A stretch of 64,000 nt of DNA from Spiroplasma cantharicola (GTDB lineage Bacteria > Bacillota_I > Bacilli_A > Mycoplasmatales > Mycoplasmataceae): positions 992,001-1,056,000 of the forward strand of contig NZ_CP012622.1 of the NCBI RefSeq assembly GCF_001281045.1, read 5' to 3'. This document shows positions 1 to 11,367 of the stretch, piece by piece. Below the pieces are notes generated by a model. That model did not search any database and had not been told where the DNA came from. It was given only the letters and a program-made list of their open reading frames with translations. The number at the start of each line of letters is the position of its first letter. Position 1 is the first letter of the stretch. Made by a program: the position numbers and the translations under genes.

Positions 1-1353
1 AGAAGTAAGTATTTCCTTAAATTCTAATTCATTACCTTGAATGTTACTTTCACTGATTATTGAATAATTATCTAATTGATAATTTTTATTTGTGATTTCA
101 AATTTCATTTCATTTCATTTGCTCATTTCAATATTTTCATCAGACTTATTATTTGTATGTTTTATAGAAACGTTAAAACTTAAAATTTTTCCACTAGGTT
201 TTTTATAATCATATTTGAAAATTGTTGATTTATTAAGTTTAAAATCTTTTATAGCTTTAGAGTTATTAAGACTATCAATATTGAAACTTATTTCATTTTC
301 AGCTAAATTATATTTTTTAGAAATAAAGTATTTAATTTTATGATGATTTTCATTTATATTTTTTAATGAACTTTCAAAATTTAAATCAACATTGTCATAA
401 TTTGTGTTTACTTCTAATCCTTTAATAAATACTTTGATATTTTTTTTCAAAATTTGTGAATTATTTTTTAACTCTACAACACCAGTCATTAAATTTGTTT
501 GAAATAAATTACTTGAATTTAGTGATTTTATTTCTATAATGTGACCGGCCTCTTTTTTAATATTTAAATATTTAAAAAATTTATCATCTGAATTTAAAAC
601 TTTTTGCAATTTTTCTCGCGAGTATCTATAGTCAGTATTAATATCTGTTAGCACTGTATAATATTTTTCTTCTTTATCCTGAAAATAATTTTTTCTAGAT
701 ATAAAATTTGTTTTTAAATTTGTTAATAATAAACCACCACTTTCAATTGCTCCAAGATTTGATCCTCATTTTTTATTTTTTAAAGCAATTTTATCTTTAA
801 GAATTTCTTCTTCAATTGTTCCAGAAATTACTAATCCAGATTTAACTTCAAATACTTTTTTAAATTCCAAATTTAATTTTGTATATATAAATGTATCAGT
901 TCACTTATCATGATAACTATATTCTTTTTCTATTGTTTTTGATTCTTGTCTTTTATCTAAATTAATATTTAATTTATAACTTTCAAACTCTAGATTTTCA
1001 TATTTAATATTTTGACCAGCCTGTAATCCACTGGAATTTCTTTGCACAATATTTTTAAAGTTTAATTCTAAAGATGAGTCAAATCAAAATTCTTGCATGT
1101 GTTCTAGTTTAAGTTCTTCTAATGAAATAAATTTATTAATCTTACTTTTAAAAATGGCACTATTATTTTTTCTTATAATTGTACTAATATTTTCTTTTTG
1201 GTCATCTAAAAGATAGTATGGTTCTTTTTCTAAATTATGTTCTTCAATTTCAGTACTTGTTTTGAATAAATTTTTAATATTTAATTCCATAATAGGTGAT
1301 GATATTGTCCCAAAAGGAATTATTGTAAATAACAATTTTAATATTTTTATCAT
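1..1353 (-). CDS. Unknown exported or membrane-anchored protein, 3' end outside window
   Basis: I do not recognise this protein. It starts at an ATG at 1351-1353 behind a clear AAGGAG ribosome site and reads to the window edge with UGA read as Trp (for example at 1084-1086 and 115-117), so at least 450 residues are encoded and the C-terminus is missing. The first ~20 residues (MIKILKLLFTIIPFGTISSP) form one hydrophobic segment, compatible with an uncleaved anchor or a signal peptide without a lipobox Cys. The rest is polar and rich in Lys, Asn and Glu with no membrane segment, so the bulk probably lies outside the cell. It is followed upstream by the rsmB terminator, so it is a separate transcription unit. 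A surface or secreted role is inference. Confidence 0.7.
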
Positions 1354-1390
1354 ATTGTATTCTCCTTCTTTCTCTTAATCGACCAATATG

Positions 1391-1423
1391 AAATAAAAAA
1401 TGAAAAGAATTAAATTCTTTTCA
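1391..1423 (-). terminator. Rho-independent terminator of rsmD-gmk-rsmB
   Basis: A near-perfect 11-bp inverted repeat (TGAAAAGAATT / AATTCTTTTCA, 1401-1423) is followed on the minus strand by a T-rich tract. The rsmB stop codon lies inside the hairpin. Confidence 0.75.
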
Positions 1424-2663
1424 TTTTACAAATGTAAAAACCATCATTATCATATTCATTACCAAAAAAAACTTTTTCATATATTTTTTCAATATCTTTA
1501 TGCTTTAGTAAAAAATTATTAATTTGTTCTTCATTTTCTTTTTTATTAATAGTACAAGTTGAATAAAGAATTTCAGTTCCCTTATTGGTACAATTATATG
1601 CTTTCTCTAAAAGTTTTGATTGCAATAAAACAAGCTCTTCATTTTCTTGTTCACTATATTTTTTTAACTTAATTTCAGGCTTTTGCCTTATAACTCCATA
1701 TCCAGAACAAGGTGCATCTAACAAAATAAAGTCATATTTTTCTTCTTCAATTTCAAGTGCATTTTTGCATTCTAAAATAACATTTTTCACTCCTAGCCTA
1801 GAGAGATTTTGTTTTATTAAATGTATTTTGTTTTCTTGCAATTCATACGCATGTATCTTTCCCGTATTTTTCATTATTTGTGCAAGATGAGTTAATTTAC
1901 CACCAGGAGCACTGCACATATCAAGAACTTTTGAATTTTCTTTTGGAGCTAAAATATATGAGGCATACCCACTCATTTGATCTTGAACTGTTACATAACC
2001 TTCCAAAAATATTTCTTGATTAATAATATTTTTATTTGATAAATAAAAATATTCTATCAGTTGAGATTTTTCCAATTTATATTTTTCAAAATATTTTTTT
2101 TCAAAATCTTCTAAAGATATTTTTAAAGTATTTAATCTCAACGAAATTTTACTTTCAATATTTGAATGTAAAATAAATTGCTGAGCTTGCTCTTTTGAAT
2201 AATCATTTTCAATTTTTTTATAAAGTCAAAATGGAAATCCATTTTCTAATGGGAAAACATTTTGCTTATTTTTAATTTTAACTTCTCAAATATTTTCATC
2301 TTCTAATATTTTTGAAACTTTATTAACTAAGCCTGAATAATTTTTATTAATTGATTTTGCAATATCAACAGCTTCATTAATTACATAATATGCTTTTGCT
2401 TTTAAAAATTTTAATTGATATAAATTCATTCAAAGTAATATTTGAATTTTTAAATCAGTTTTATTTGAATCAATTATTTTATTAACAACGTACTCTAAAT
2501 AAATTTTGTATTGAATAGTTCCATATACCAATTTAAAAACAAAAGCTATGTCTTCTTTTGACATAGCCGTTGTTTGTTTGAGATTACTAAGTAATTTATT
2601 TGAAAATTTATTATTTTTAAATACTTCAAATAAAATCCTTAATGCTTCTTTTCTTGCGCTCAT
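1410..2663 (-). CDS. rsmB: 16S rRNA (cytosine-967-C5)-methyltransferase RsmB
   Basis: This 417-residue protein has the two-part layout of RsmB/Sun: an N-terminal NusB-like RNA-binding domain (residues ~1-130) and a C-terminal Rossmann methyltransferase domain. The SAM-binding motif CSAPGGKL is at ~250-257. The two catalytic cysteines of m5C methyltransferases are present in DAPCSGYG (Cys ~319) and YSTCTI (Cys ~370). The family methylates C967 of 16S rRNA in the cytoplasm. Its ATG overlaps the gmk stop codon as TAATG (2661-2665), so translation is probably coupled to gmk, and rsmD lies just upstream; two of the three genes therefore modify 16S rRNA. It ends inside the terminator hairpin. Length and motifs fit a functional enzyme. 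Confidence 0.93.
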
Positions 2664-3550
2664 TATTTTTGAAATTCTTTTTGTTCAACACTAAAGAAAT
2701 TAACATCAATCATAAATTGTTCCACAGTAGCTTCAATAAAACTTGATTTATCAAGATTATTTAAATCTTGACTTGCCAATACATATGCATATGTTTTATC
2801 TGTTAATAATCCAACCAAATAATTTTTAAAATCAAAATTCTTATCAATTTGTTCTCCACCAACTTTTTCGACATTTTCTTTTCAATTATTTACAAAATAT
2901 TCGTATTGTTCAGTAACAATTTCACATACTTTATCTCTTAATTTAAAATACTTACTTTCACTTGGGTCAACACTTAATGTATTTTCTTTTGTTAAAACGT
3001 CTTTAACTTTTGCAACAGCATTTTCTACACTATCAATTTCAATAACATATTGATATTTGTGTTTCAAAGGAATTTCTAATAAAGCTTTATCTAACCTTTG
3101 TTTAATAATTTCTTCTTTTTCAGTTCCACGTTTTCTTAATCTTTGTTCTAAAGCTTTTAAGCTTGGAGGCATTAAAAATATTGAAACAAGATTTTCTGGT
3201 TTCTCTTTTTTTAAAACTTGTGTAGCACCAATTACTTCAATTTCTAAAACTACATTTTCACCTTTTGCAATTTTGTCATAAACTATTTTTCTTGGTGTTC
3301 CATAATAATTATTAATAAATTCTGCATATTCAATTAATTCATTGTGTTGTATTGCATCTTTAAAAGTATCTTTATCAACGAAATAATAGTTAACTCCATC
3401 AACTTCTTCTGGTCTAGGTGCTCTAGTTGTCATAGAAACAGATTGTACTAAATTTAATGATTTGTCTTGTGCTAATTCTTTATTAATTGTTCCCTTACCA
3501 ACACCAGATGGTCCTGATAAAATAATTATTTTCCCTTGTTTTTTCTCCAT
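2663..3550 (-). CDS. gmk: Guanylate kinase with C-terminal extension
   Basis: Guanylate kinase phosphorylates GMP to GDP with ATP. The P-loop GPSGVGKGT is at residues ~11-19 and the GMP-binding motif TTRAPRPEEVDGVNYYF follows at ~40-58. The usual enzyme has about 190-210 residues. Here an in-frame UGA at 2882-2884 is read as Trp and the frame stays open to a TAA at 2663, giving 295 residues. The additional ~75-95 residues (containing LASQDLNNLDKSSF and VEQFMIDVNFFSVEQ) form a separate C-terminal segment of unknown role. The ATG follows the rsmD TAA directly and sits behind GGAGAA. The stop overlaps the rsmB start. The kinase call is firm; the function of the tail is unknown. Confidence 0.93.
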
Positions 3551-4117
3551 TTATAAATTCTCCTTTTCAAATCTTAAAATATAGAGATGCTTATTTTTAA
3601 AATCTTTATATTTTAAAACATTTAGAATTGTAAGTTCGCTAATTTCCAACCTTAACTCTGATTCCATAATTAATATACCATAATTATTAAGCAATTGATT
3701 CTCAGAAATATATTTGAAAAAATCCTTATAATACTCTATTTTAGCAAATGGTGGATCAAAGAAAATTAAATCGACTTGTTTTTTCATTGATGTTAAATAA
3801 TTTAGCATTTTTTTATAATCCAAGTTAAATAATTCATATTCTTCATTGTTTAAACCAATAAAATTTTTCTTAATTATTTCTAAAGCAGGTTTATAATGAT
3901 CGTTTACATACGCAAACTTAATACCTCGAGATAAAGCTTCAAGTGACAAAGCACCACTCCCACCAAATAAATCTAAACAAGTCTTACCTTCAAAAATAAA
4001 ATAATTATTTAAAACATTAAACATATCTTCTTTAACTCTAGTAATTGTTGGTCTTGTATTCATTCCTTCCAATGTAACTAGTTTTCTACCTCTAAAACGC
4101 CCACTAATAACTTTCAT
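3551..4117 (-). CDS. rsmD: 16S rRNA (guanine-966-N2)-methyltransferase RsmD
   Basis: The protein begins MKVISGRFRGRKL, the typical RsmD start, and carries the SAM-binding motif LDLFGGSGALSLEALSRG (residues ~44-61) and the catalytic FFDPPF motif (~118-123) of N2-guanine methyltransferases. The family methylates G966 of 16S rRNA. The ATG at 4115-4117 is chosen over one 11 codons upstream because AAAGGA stands 8 bases before it and family members start here; the product is then 188 residues, the usual size. It is the first gene of rsmD-gmk-rsmB, with its stop abutting the gmk ATG (TAAATG). A divergent promoter region separates it from def. Confidence 0.93.
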   Translation of the reverse strand: MKVISGRFRGRKLVTLEGMNTRPTITRVKEDMFNVLNNYFIFEGKTCLDLFGGSGALSLEALSRGIKFAYVNDHYKPALEIIKKNFIGLNNEEYELFNLDYKKMLNYLTSMKKQVDLIFFDPPFAKIEYYKDFFKYISENQLLNNYGILIMESELRLEISELTILNVLKYKDFKNKHLYILRFEKENL

Positions 4118-4141
4118 TTTAATTTTTCCTTTGCTTTTTAT

Positions 4142-4168
4142 ATTATACAAAAATAATTATTATATAAT
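4142..4168. promoter_or_regulatory. Divergent -10 elements between rsmD and def
   Basis: A TATAAT sequence at 4163-4168 faces def on the plus strand, and another (plus-strand ATTATA, 4142-4147) faces rsmD on the minus strand. No convincing -35 boxes are visible. Confidence 0.5.
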
Positions 4169-4188
4169 GGTAATTGAGGTGTTGATTT

Positions 4189-4797
4189 ATGAAATTAGAT
4201 TTAAAAAAGGACTTATTGCAATCGCAATTGCCAACAAATAAATGATTGTGCAAAGATAATCAACCAGAAATTATTAGAAATAAATCAATTGATGTGGAAT
4301 TACCATTAAGTAAAGAAAATGAGTTAGTAATGAAAAAATTAATTGATTTTGTAAGATATAGTCAAGATCCTGAATTAAATAAAAAAGAAAATGAAGATTA
4401 TTTAAGACCTGCTGTTGGTTTGGCAGCTCCTCAAATTGGAAGTAATACTAATATGTTTTTTACAAGATTTGAATGAGATGTTGAAGCTGGTGATGTTGAA
4501 GAATATGCAATAATAAATGGAAAAATTACTGCAAAAAGCGATCAAATTAGTTGTTTAAGTGACGGTGAAGGTTGTTTAAGTGTTGATAAGGATCATAAAG
4601 GTTTAGTCCCAAGAAGTTATAAAATTCAAATTGAAGGTTATGATTGATTAAATCAAGAATATATTGAGTTAACTCTAAGAGGTTATCATGCAATTGTTTT
4701 TCAACATGAATTAGAACACAATCAAGGTGAACTTTACTATGACCGAATTAACAAGCAAAATCCCGATTTTAAAGATGAAAGTTGAATAATAATTTAG
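4189..4797 (+). CDS. def: Peptide deformylase
   Basis: Peptide deformylase removes the formyl group from the N-terminal Met of new proteins. All three family motifs are present in the 202-residue product: AVGLAAPQIG (motif I, ~85), EGCLS (motif II with the metal-binding Cys, ~127) and the metal-binding HELEH (motif III, ~172). UGA is read as Trp at several places. The start is ATG at 4189 behind GAGGTG. It stands alone: its promoter region diverges from rsmD and a strong terminator begins at its TAG stop. Confidence 0.94.
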
Positions 4798-4822
4798 AAG
4801 TTTAACAAAACTTCTTTTTTTA
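4796..4822 (+). terminator. Rho-independent terminator of def
   Basis: A perfect 8-bp stem (AGAAGTTT / AAACTTCT) with a 4-base loop is followed by seven T residues. It overlaps the TAG stop of def. Confidence 0.9.
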
Positions 4823-4841
4823 TTTAAATTTACTAAGATTT

Positions 4842-4921
4842 TTGTATATTTAATTTAGTTTTTTGCTAAAATACTATTAACTATGACTTTTAAATTATTT
4901 GGAAACGATAATATATATAAT
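4842..4921 (+). promoter_or_regulatory. Probable promoter region of the RNase J operon
   Basis: An extended -10 element (TGCTAAAAT, 4864-4872) is preceded by TTGTAT at 4842-4847. A second TATAAT is at 4916-4921. This leaves a 5' leader of 50-100 bases before the RNase J start; I see no strong structure in it. Confidence 0.5.
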
Positions 4922-4975
4922 ACTTTTACGTATCATTTTACAAATTTTTACATTTTAATATAAGGAGTTGAAAAT

Positions 4976-6778
4976 ATGGAAGACAAAAAACAAGAGTCTC
5001 TACAACAGGTCAAAAGCGTAGTTGCAAATTTAGAGAAAAAAATTGAAATAAAAAAATTGGCAGATAATACAAATCCGCCAAAGAAAAAATTACAACAAGC
5101 ACCTTTTCCAACAAAAGTATTTGCTTTAGGTGGTTTGGAAGAAGTTGGGAAAAATACTTATTGTATCGAATATGATAATGAAATTATTATGATTGATGCA
5201 GGAGTTAAATTTCCTGATGCTACACAATTAGGTGTTAGTGCTGTAATTCCTGATTTTAGTTATTTAGTAGAAAATAACTCGAAATTAAAAGGATTATTTA
5301 TTACACATGGTCACGAAGATCATATTGGGGGTATCCCATATCTACTTCAACAAGTTGAAGTACCCGTAATTTATGCACCTGCCTTAGCAGCAGCATTAAT
5401 TAGAGATAGATTAAAAGAATACAAGTTACAAAATAAAACAGTTGTTAAAGAATATACTGAAAATGATGTTTACGCAACAGTAAATTTCACTATTCAATTC
5501 GCAGCAGTAAACCACTCAATACCCGATGCTTTTGGAGTTCACATTCAAACACCTAATGGTGCTGTTTTCTCAACAGGAGATTACAAATTTGACTGGACAC
5601 CCTTAGGCCATGATGCTAACGTACAAAGATTAGCAACATGAGGAAACGATGGCATTGAATTGCTAATGGCAGATTCAACAAATGCTGAAGTTGAAGGTTA
5701 TACAATTGGTGAAAGAAAAGTTATTCAAAATATTGATACACTTTTCTTAAAATCAAAAGGAAGAATCATTATTGCTTCTTTTGCTTCAAATGTTCATAGA
5801 TTGCAACATATTATTGAACTTGCAAATAAATATGGTAGAAGAATTGTTGTTATTGGTCGAAGTATTGAAAGAATTATTAAAATAATTAGACAAATGGGTC
5901 ATTTAAATATTAATGATAAAATGTTCATTAAACCTAGTGAAATCGAAAACTTCCCTAAAAATCAAATTATGATCTTGTGTACAGGAAGTCAAGGAGAACC
6001 AATGGCAGCTCTTTCAAGAATATCTAGAATGGAACATCAAACAATAAAAATAATTCCTGGTGATACTGTAATTATGTCTTCATCACCTATTCCTGGTAAT
6101 AGAGCTGATGTAGAAAATGTAATTAATAAATTAACAAGAATTGGCGCTAAAGTTATTGAAAACAGTGGATACAATCAAATTCATACTTCTGGTCATGCAA
6201 GTCAAGAAGAACAAAAATTATTATTCACTTTATTAAAACCAAGATGCTTTATGCCGATGCATGGTGAATATCGAATGTTAAAAATTCATGGGGAAACAGC
6301 TACAAAAGTTAATGTTAAACCCCACAATGTCTTTGTTGTTGCAAATGGAGATCAAATTGAATTACATAATGGAGTTGGTCAACTAGGAAAAAGAGTTCCA
6401 GCTGAAGCTGTCTTTATTGATGGAAAAGATATGACAGGAAAAGCAAGTAATGTAATTAGAGAAAGAAATATTTTAAGTAAAGACGGCTTAATGGCTGTAA
6501 TTATCTCAATTGATTCACAAGTTAATAAGCTTTCAGCACCACCTAGAATTGTTTCTAGAGGTAGTTTCTATGTTAGAGATAGTGGAAATGTTATTTCTGA
6601 ATCAATAAATATTGTTACAAATGCAGTACAAGAAGTTCTTAAATCACCAAAACCAACATTTGGCGCAATTAAGAATGCAATTAAGGAATCTTTATCACCT
6701 TTCATCTTTAGATATAAAAGAAGAAATCCTTTAATTATTCCAGTCATTTTAAATAAAAAAATAGAGGTTAATAAATAA
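4976..6778 (+). CDS. rnj: Ribonuclease J (metallo-beta-lactamase/beta-CASP)
   Basis: RNase J is the endo/5'-exoribonuclease central to mRNA turnover and rRNA maturation in Gram-positive relatives. The metal-binding motif HGHEDHIGG is at residues 111-119, MIDAGVKFPD precedes it, and MPMHGEY near residue ~420 belongs to the beta-CASP part. The product has 600 residues, with a polar Lys/Gln-rich N-terminal extension of about 45 residues before the conserved core. The ATG at 4976 follows AAGGAG. An in-frame UGA (5639-5641) is Trp. The stop overlaps the next ATG as TAATG (6776-6780), coupling it to an amino-acid permease. I cannot tell rnjA from rnjB from the sequence alone. Confidence 0.93.
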
Positions 6779-8460
6779 TGAAAACAAGAAAAGAACAATT
6801 AGGCCTTTTTTCAATAATATGAATCGGCTTTACATTTATTGCTGGAATTACTTTTACAGCAAGCTTTAGTCAAATAGTTCTTGTAGGAGATGGAAAAAAT
6901 CCAGAACAAGGAATAGGACTTCACATTATATGATTATTTTTAGTTGAAGGTTTAATAGCATTTATGTGTGCTTGGGCCTTTGCTAAATTAGTTAAATATC
7001 ATCCCCAAGCAAATGGTGGAGGAAGTCAATATGTAAGAACAGCCTTTGGTAAATTCTGAGGGTTATTAATTGGTTTTATTAATTATTCAGTTATTCCAGT
7101 AATTGGAATGGCTTTAATAGTTACAATGATTAGAGCAAACTTTGGACCATTAGAAGATGGTCAAAATGGACTATGATTAGTTGGTCAAGATGCTAAAGGG
7201 CAATATGGTAAATTTGGTGAATGAGGAAATCTATATTTAGATTTAATCGCTTTTGCACTTTATATCTTTGCAGCAACAATTATATTTTTTGGAATTAAAA
7301 AATATAAATATGTTGGATTAATTATTGGTTATATGACATGAGGAATGACACTATTGTTAATGATTTTTGGTATAACAGCTGGATTTATGAATTTAAGTGT
7401 AGGTAATAATCCTTTTGATGCATACAAAGATCAAAAACTTACTATGAATGGATTTACAAATGCCTTTACAACTTGTTTCTTTGCATTTTGTGGAATAGAG
7501 ACATTCATTTCAACTGGTAAAAATATTAAAAATAGAGCAAAAAATATGCCAATTGCAATAATTGTTATAATGATTGCAATCACAATTTTCTACATAGTGT
7601 TCTCTACAATTACTATGTTTGCAGTTGGTGGGCCATTTACTGGAAATCCAAATAGTCAGTTATTTCCAGAAAATAACTTTTTAAGAACTTTTGGTCCAAC
7701 TTTAGTTATTATTTGTACAATACTAATGAGATTTAATTCTTCATTACAAATAACATTATTTGGAGGTTCAACTTTGGAACCCCTATCAAGTCAAGGGTAC
7801 ATTTCACCAATTTTTAGAAAAGAAAATAAAGAAAATGTTCCTGTTGCTGGAGTTTTAGCAACAATGGGATTATTTGTAATTTGTGCAATAATGTTCTTAT
7901 TTATTCCAGATATTATTGAAGGAGCTACAAAGTCACCTTCTCCACTAAATTATGGAACAATAGCAAGTTGTGCTTCAATTCTACTAATTGCAATTTATGG
8001 AATAATTATTCCTGTTGTATTAGTTCAAGGTTTTAAAAAGAAAATAAAAGTTCAAATATGAGAATACATTGCTTGGTTCATTACTTTAGCTTTCCTAATG
8101 GTTATATTAGTTTGATACTTCAAAGGATTAGCTGATGTATTTGCAAATCCAAAAGATGAAAATGGTAAATTACTTGTTCAAAATCTAGTAAGCAGTATCT
8201 TCCAATTGGTATACTTTGGGGGAATTGTAATATGAGCAGTCTTACAATACTTCTTATATTACAAAAAGAAAATGAAAAAAATGGACCCAAATTCAGAAAT
8301 GGGAAAAGTTATTTCAGAATATGAAAATTTCTTTAGACTTTTAACTGATAAAGAAATGGCAGATATTAGAGCTGAAGAAATTAAAAATGATCAAGAATAT
8401 TTACAATACAAATTAAGTTTAAAAGAAGAAAAATTAAAAAATAAAAGTGTTTCAAAATAG
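6778..8460 (+). CDS. APC-superfamily amino acid permease
   Basis: The protein has 560 residues and about twelve hydrophobic segments, the pattern of APC-superfamily amino-acid transporters. Features include the Gly-rich ANGGGSQYVRTAFG near the second and third membrane segments and the FFAFCGIETF segment, resembling the conserved F-G-E region of the family. The last ~65 residues are a charged cytoplasmic tail. Six or more UGA codons are read as Trp. The substrate cannot be told; a role in amino-acid import is expected because Mollicutes lack most amino-acid biosynthesis. Translation is coupled to RNase J through TAATG, and a terminator overlaps its TAG stop. Confidence 0.88.
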
Positions 8461-8481
8461 TCCATAAAGGACTATTTTTTT
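8458..8481 (+). terminator. Terminator of the RNase J-permease operon
   Basis: A 6-bp stem (TAGTCC / GGACTA) is followed by seven T residues. Confidence 0.85.
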
Positions 8482-8514
8482 ATAATATAATTATCTTATT
8501 ATGGAGGAAAAGAT

Positions 8515-9471
8515 ATGAAAAAATTACTAATAATATTAAGTACATCTGCTTTATCAGTTGGTGCAATTGCTCCTGTTGTAAACTTTTCTCTTTATGCTCC
8601 TGTTGAAATAATTACTAAAAAAATTAGTTATTCTTATGATTTTAAAAAGTTTAATTGAAATAATTTACAGTTTAAAACTATAAATGGAATTTCTCAAGCA
8701 GAACTAACTAATGAAGAATTTACAAAGGCATTAAGAGATTGCGTTGAAAAAATGTTTGAAGAAATTCCTGAAGAAATATCAAATGTTTATTTTATTAACT
8801 CTATTACAACAAATTTTAATGGTGATTTAGGATCTAAAAATAGCCAAGCAGAAGAATTTAGCAAAGAGTTTGAAGATGCAAATAAAAATATAAATGCAAT
8901 GAATATTAAAAACCATACTCTTGTTATTGAAAGATATAATGACCCTACTTTAGGTTATTTATATTTTGCTAATGTTTATGCTTCAATTAATAATCAAAAA
9001 ATTAGGTTGTTTGGTCTTAACTCTTCAAAACCTTTTCAAACATTAGATGATCTAAAGAATGAATTTGAAAATATTTTTGAATTAGAAATTCACAAAGAGA
9101 TTCGAATAGATGGTTATGATAAAAACCCTTGGGGATTAAAATTTCCTCAAAATGTACCATTTCCACCTGAATATTATATTATTGGTTGATTTATGAGTGC
9201 AAATGAAGAAAGTAAAAAAATGCGAAAAGATGTTCTTAAACATATAAATGAAGTTAAAAAAGTGAAATTAAATGAAATAGATAGACCTGAAACTGTATAT
9301 CGTGCTATATTCGATAAAGATACAAATACTTATTCTCCTGGAAAAGCATATGAGGATAGTGTAAGAGTTGATGAAGATTATTTCTATATAGGCATCACCA
9401 ACAAAGAAGGTGCATTTGGAGAATATAAAATTCTTATCAAAAATACTCCAGGTAAAGAAGATAGTAATTAA
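8515..9471 (+). CDS. Secreted protein of unknown function
   Basis: I do not recognise a family. The 318-residue product starts at an ATG behind GGAGGAAA and opens with a typical mollicute export signal (MKKLLIILSTSALSVGAIAP), but no lipobox Cys follows, so it is probably secreted or held by an uncleaved anchor and not a lipoprotein. The mature part is acidic and soluble-looking, with several in-frame UGA Trp codons. It lies between two terminators, so it is probably monocistronic; TATAAT at ~8480 may be its -10. Its signal resembles that of the broken gene at 61949-62789. A surface role is inference. Confidence 0.75.
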
Positions 9472-9476
9472 AATTA

Positions 9477-9502
9477 ACTAAAAAAAAATTCTTTTTTTTA
9501 GT
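9477..9502. terminator. A/T-rich hairpin, possible terminator
   Basis: An 11-bp inverted repeat (ACT plus A-run / T-run plus AGT) with a 4-base loop follows the secreted-protein gene. The T-run is part of the stem, so efficiency is uncertain. Confidence 0.5.
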
Positions 9503-9510
9503 GGTACAAT
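9502..9510 (+). promoter_or_regulatory. Extended -10 promoter of the membrane-protein gene
   Basis: TGGTACAAT matches an extended -10 (TGnTAnnAT) and lies about 20 bases upstream of the AAGGAGGTGG ribosome site of the next gene. Confidence 0.5.
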
Positions 9511-9530
9511 TCTAGTAAGGAGGTGGAAAA

Positions 9531-10454
9531 ATGAGAGGAAATAGACAAACTTCAAGTTTAAGAGTGCTACTTTTAATTGGAAATTGATTCGGATTATTTG
9601 TAGGTTTATTATCAGCTGTAGTGTTTGGTTTTTATATAGCAGATCCAAATTTTGCAAATGAACTTAGTGATGGAGATGAAACTATAAAAAATCTAGTTCC
9701 AATGATTGTTTCATTAGTAGGTTTTGCTATTATAACTAATATATTCTTTTGTTCATTCATCATAAACTTTTTAAGAAAATCTGATGATATTACATTACTA
9801 AATAATAGATATATCATTGCATTATTCTCTATTTCAGTTGGTGGTTTATTCACACCATTTGTACTAGCCCAAATGCAAAATATTCCTATTAAATCAACAG
9901 TTAGTCCAAAATTCACAATATCTAAAGGATACGGTGGAAATAGTTTAATTGCTGGTTCATTGGCATTAGCACTTTATTTTGGTTATTCATTAATTTCTAC
10001 AAAACAAATATTTAATGCTGGATTAGCAGATCAAATCGTTGTTGGTATTCTATCAGCAATCGTATGTTGAGGAGCTTTAAACTGTTTGGTGTTTGCAACA
10101 CCAAATTCAAAAGCAGCATGAGATAAAAAAGGAATTGCCTATAAATTTATGAATTTTATAGCAATTATAAACTTAATCTTTGCTACATTTGTATTGATAT
10201 GACAATTAATAGCAGCTGTTCTTACAATTTTCTCAATTTTTGCTGATCTATTCAACAAAAAAAGAGGATTCTTTGGAGCACTATTGAGTACAACATTTGC
10301 TGCATATAGAATTGCAATTCAATTATTTATTATTTACACAATAAATAGAATTATTAAAGGTATATGAGCTAAAGGTGATACTATTGAATATCAAGATTAC
10401 TCAAGACTTGCTGAAAAACAAAGAGAGTATGAAGTTAACGAAGCACAAGCTTAA
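9531..10454 (+). CDS. Multi-pass membrane protein of unknown function
   Basis: The 307-residue product has roughly seven hydrophobic segments (for example LRVLLLIGNWFGLFVGLLS near the start and LFATFVLIWQLIAAVLTIF-like segments later) and a short charged C-terminus (LAEKQREYEVNEAQA). I do not recognise a family. The start is set by the strong ribosome site AAGGAGGTGG 6 bases before the ATG. An extended -10 box and two downstream terminators indicate a single-gene unit. No motif of a transporter or enzyme is visible. Confidence 0.75.
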
Positions 10455-10461
10455 AAATAAA

Positions 10462-10489
10462 AAAATAAACTTTAATTAAAGTTTATTTT
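10462..10489. terminator. Bidirectional A/T-rich hairpin
   Basis: A perfect palindrome around TTTAATTAAA flanked by A-runs and T-runs lies between convergent genes and could terminate in both directions. Confidence 0.6.
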
Positions 10490-10500
10490 AGTAAGATATT

Positions 10501-10527
10501 TCCATACAATTTAGTATGGATTTTTTT
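10501..10527 (+). terminator. Rho-independent terminator
   Basis: A 7-bp stem (TCCATAC / GTATGGA) with a 6-base loop is followed by seven T residues, a second terminator for the plus-strand gene ending at 10454. Confidence 0.85.
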
Positions 10528-10548
10528 GTATTTAATTTTCATCTAAAT

Positions 10549-11355
10549 TTAATAAATTAAATTCAATAAATCACTTTTTGTACTGTTTTCAATTTTCTTT
10601 GAAAGCAGCAAATTTTCACCTAATAGAATAGCTCTATTTATAAAAGAATTATCAAATAATTCATCCTTATCTGTAAAAATATTGTAAATATTTGTAATAT
10701 TAAGTTCCTTATAACTTATTAATATATTGTTTTGATTTATATAATATATTTTTTTAAAACCCTGCTTTGTTAAAATATTTTTTTCAAAATTAAAATTTTC
10801 ATCTAAAACTATTAATTCTTCTTTTGAAGTTTGAATTACATATTTAGTTTTCAATTTAATAATATCTACAATATCATAATTTATTTTTTTAATAGATTTC
10901 AGAAAATGATCAGTTAATCAAATCCCATCTTCTTTTTTAATTACTAATCTATTGCCTATTTTTTTAATAATTTGTAACTGTTTGGCTTCTAATTCTGAAT
11001 TGAGAATATTAGTAAAAACTTGATTATTTTTAATAAAACTTATATACTCAATTCCTTCAATACTTACAAAATTTTGAATATAGTATTTTGAAACTTTTAA
11101 TACCTCTATATCAGTTTTACTAATATCTTCAAGTGAAGACACTAAAGGACTTGGGTGTGATAAAAATGTTCTTTGTATGTCTGCCTTATTTTTTAAATTT
11201 TCATTAAAATTTTCTTTTGAAATATAGCAAAGGAAATTATTGGTTTTATTTGGAAGACTATCTGTAAAATATATATTATTCTCATCTAAGAATATATTTG
11301 TAATTCATTCACTATTATCTATTTTTCTTGTTTTTCTATTCAAGTAAATCACCAT
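10549..11355 (-). CDS. Unknown cytoplasmic protein
   Basis: The frame is open for 268 codons with UGA Trp at 10918-10920 and 11305-11307. The first ATG is at 11353-11355; the ribosome site there is weak (TTAGAAATG). No signal peptide or membrane segment is visible. The sequence is rich in Ile, Asn and Lys, with repeated short beta-like strands (YVIQTSKEELIVLDENFNF, KKIYYINQNNILISY) that could be blades of a propeller, but I do not recognise a family. It lies downstream of the pgk terminator, so it either depends on read-through or has its own promoter. Confidence 0.65.
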
Positions 11356-11367
11356 TTCTAATTATAA

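Noticed and set aside
1585-1890. Antisense ORF inside rsmB
   Set aside because: It lies opposite a conserved enzyme, shows no ribosome site and is low-complexity; it is a composition shadow. The same applies to most other short opposite-strand ORFs.
3551-4150. Upstream start of rsmD at 4150
   Set aside because: MKVISGR at 4117 has the ribosome site and family start; the upstream residues are not conserved in type.
9477-9502. Strong terminator
   Set aside because: The T-run is consumed in the stem, so I kept it only as a weak candidate.
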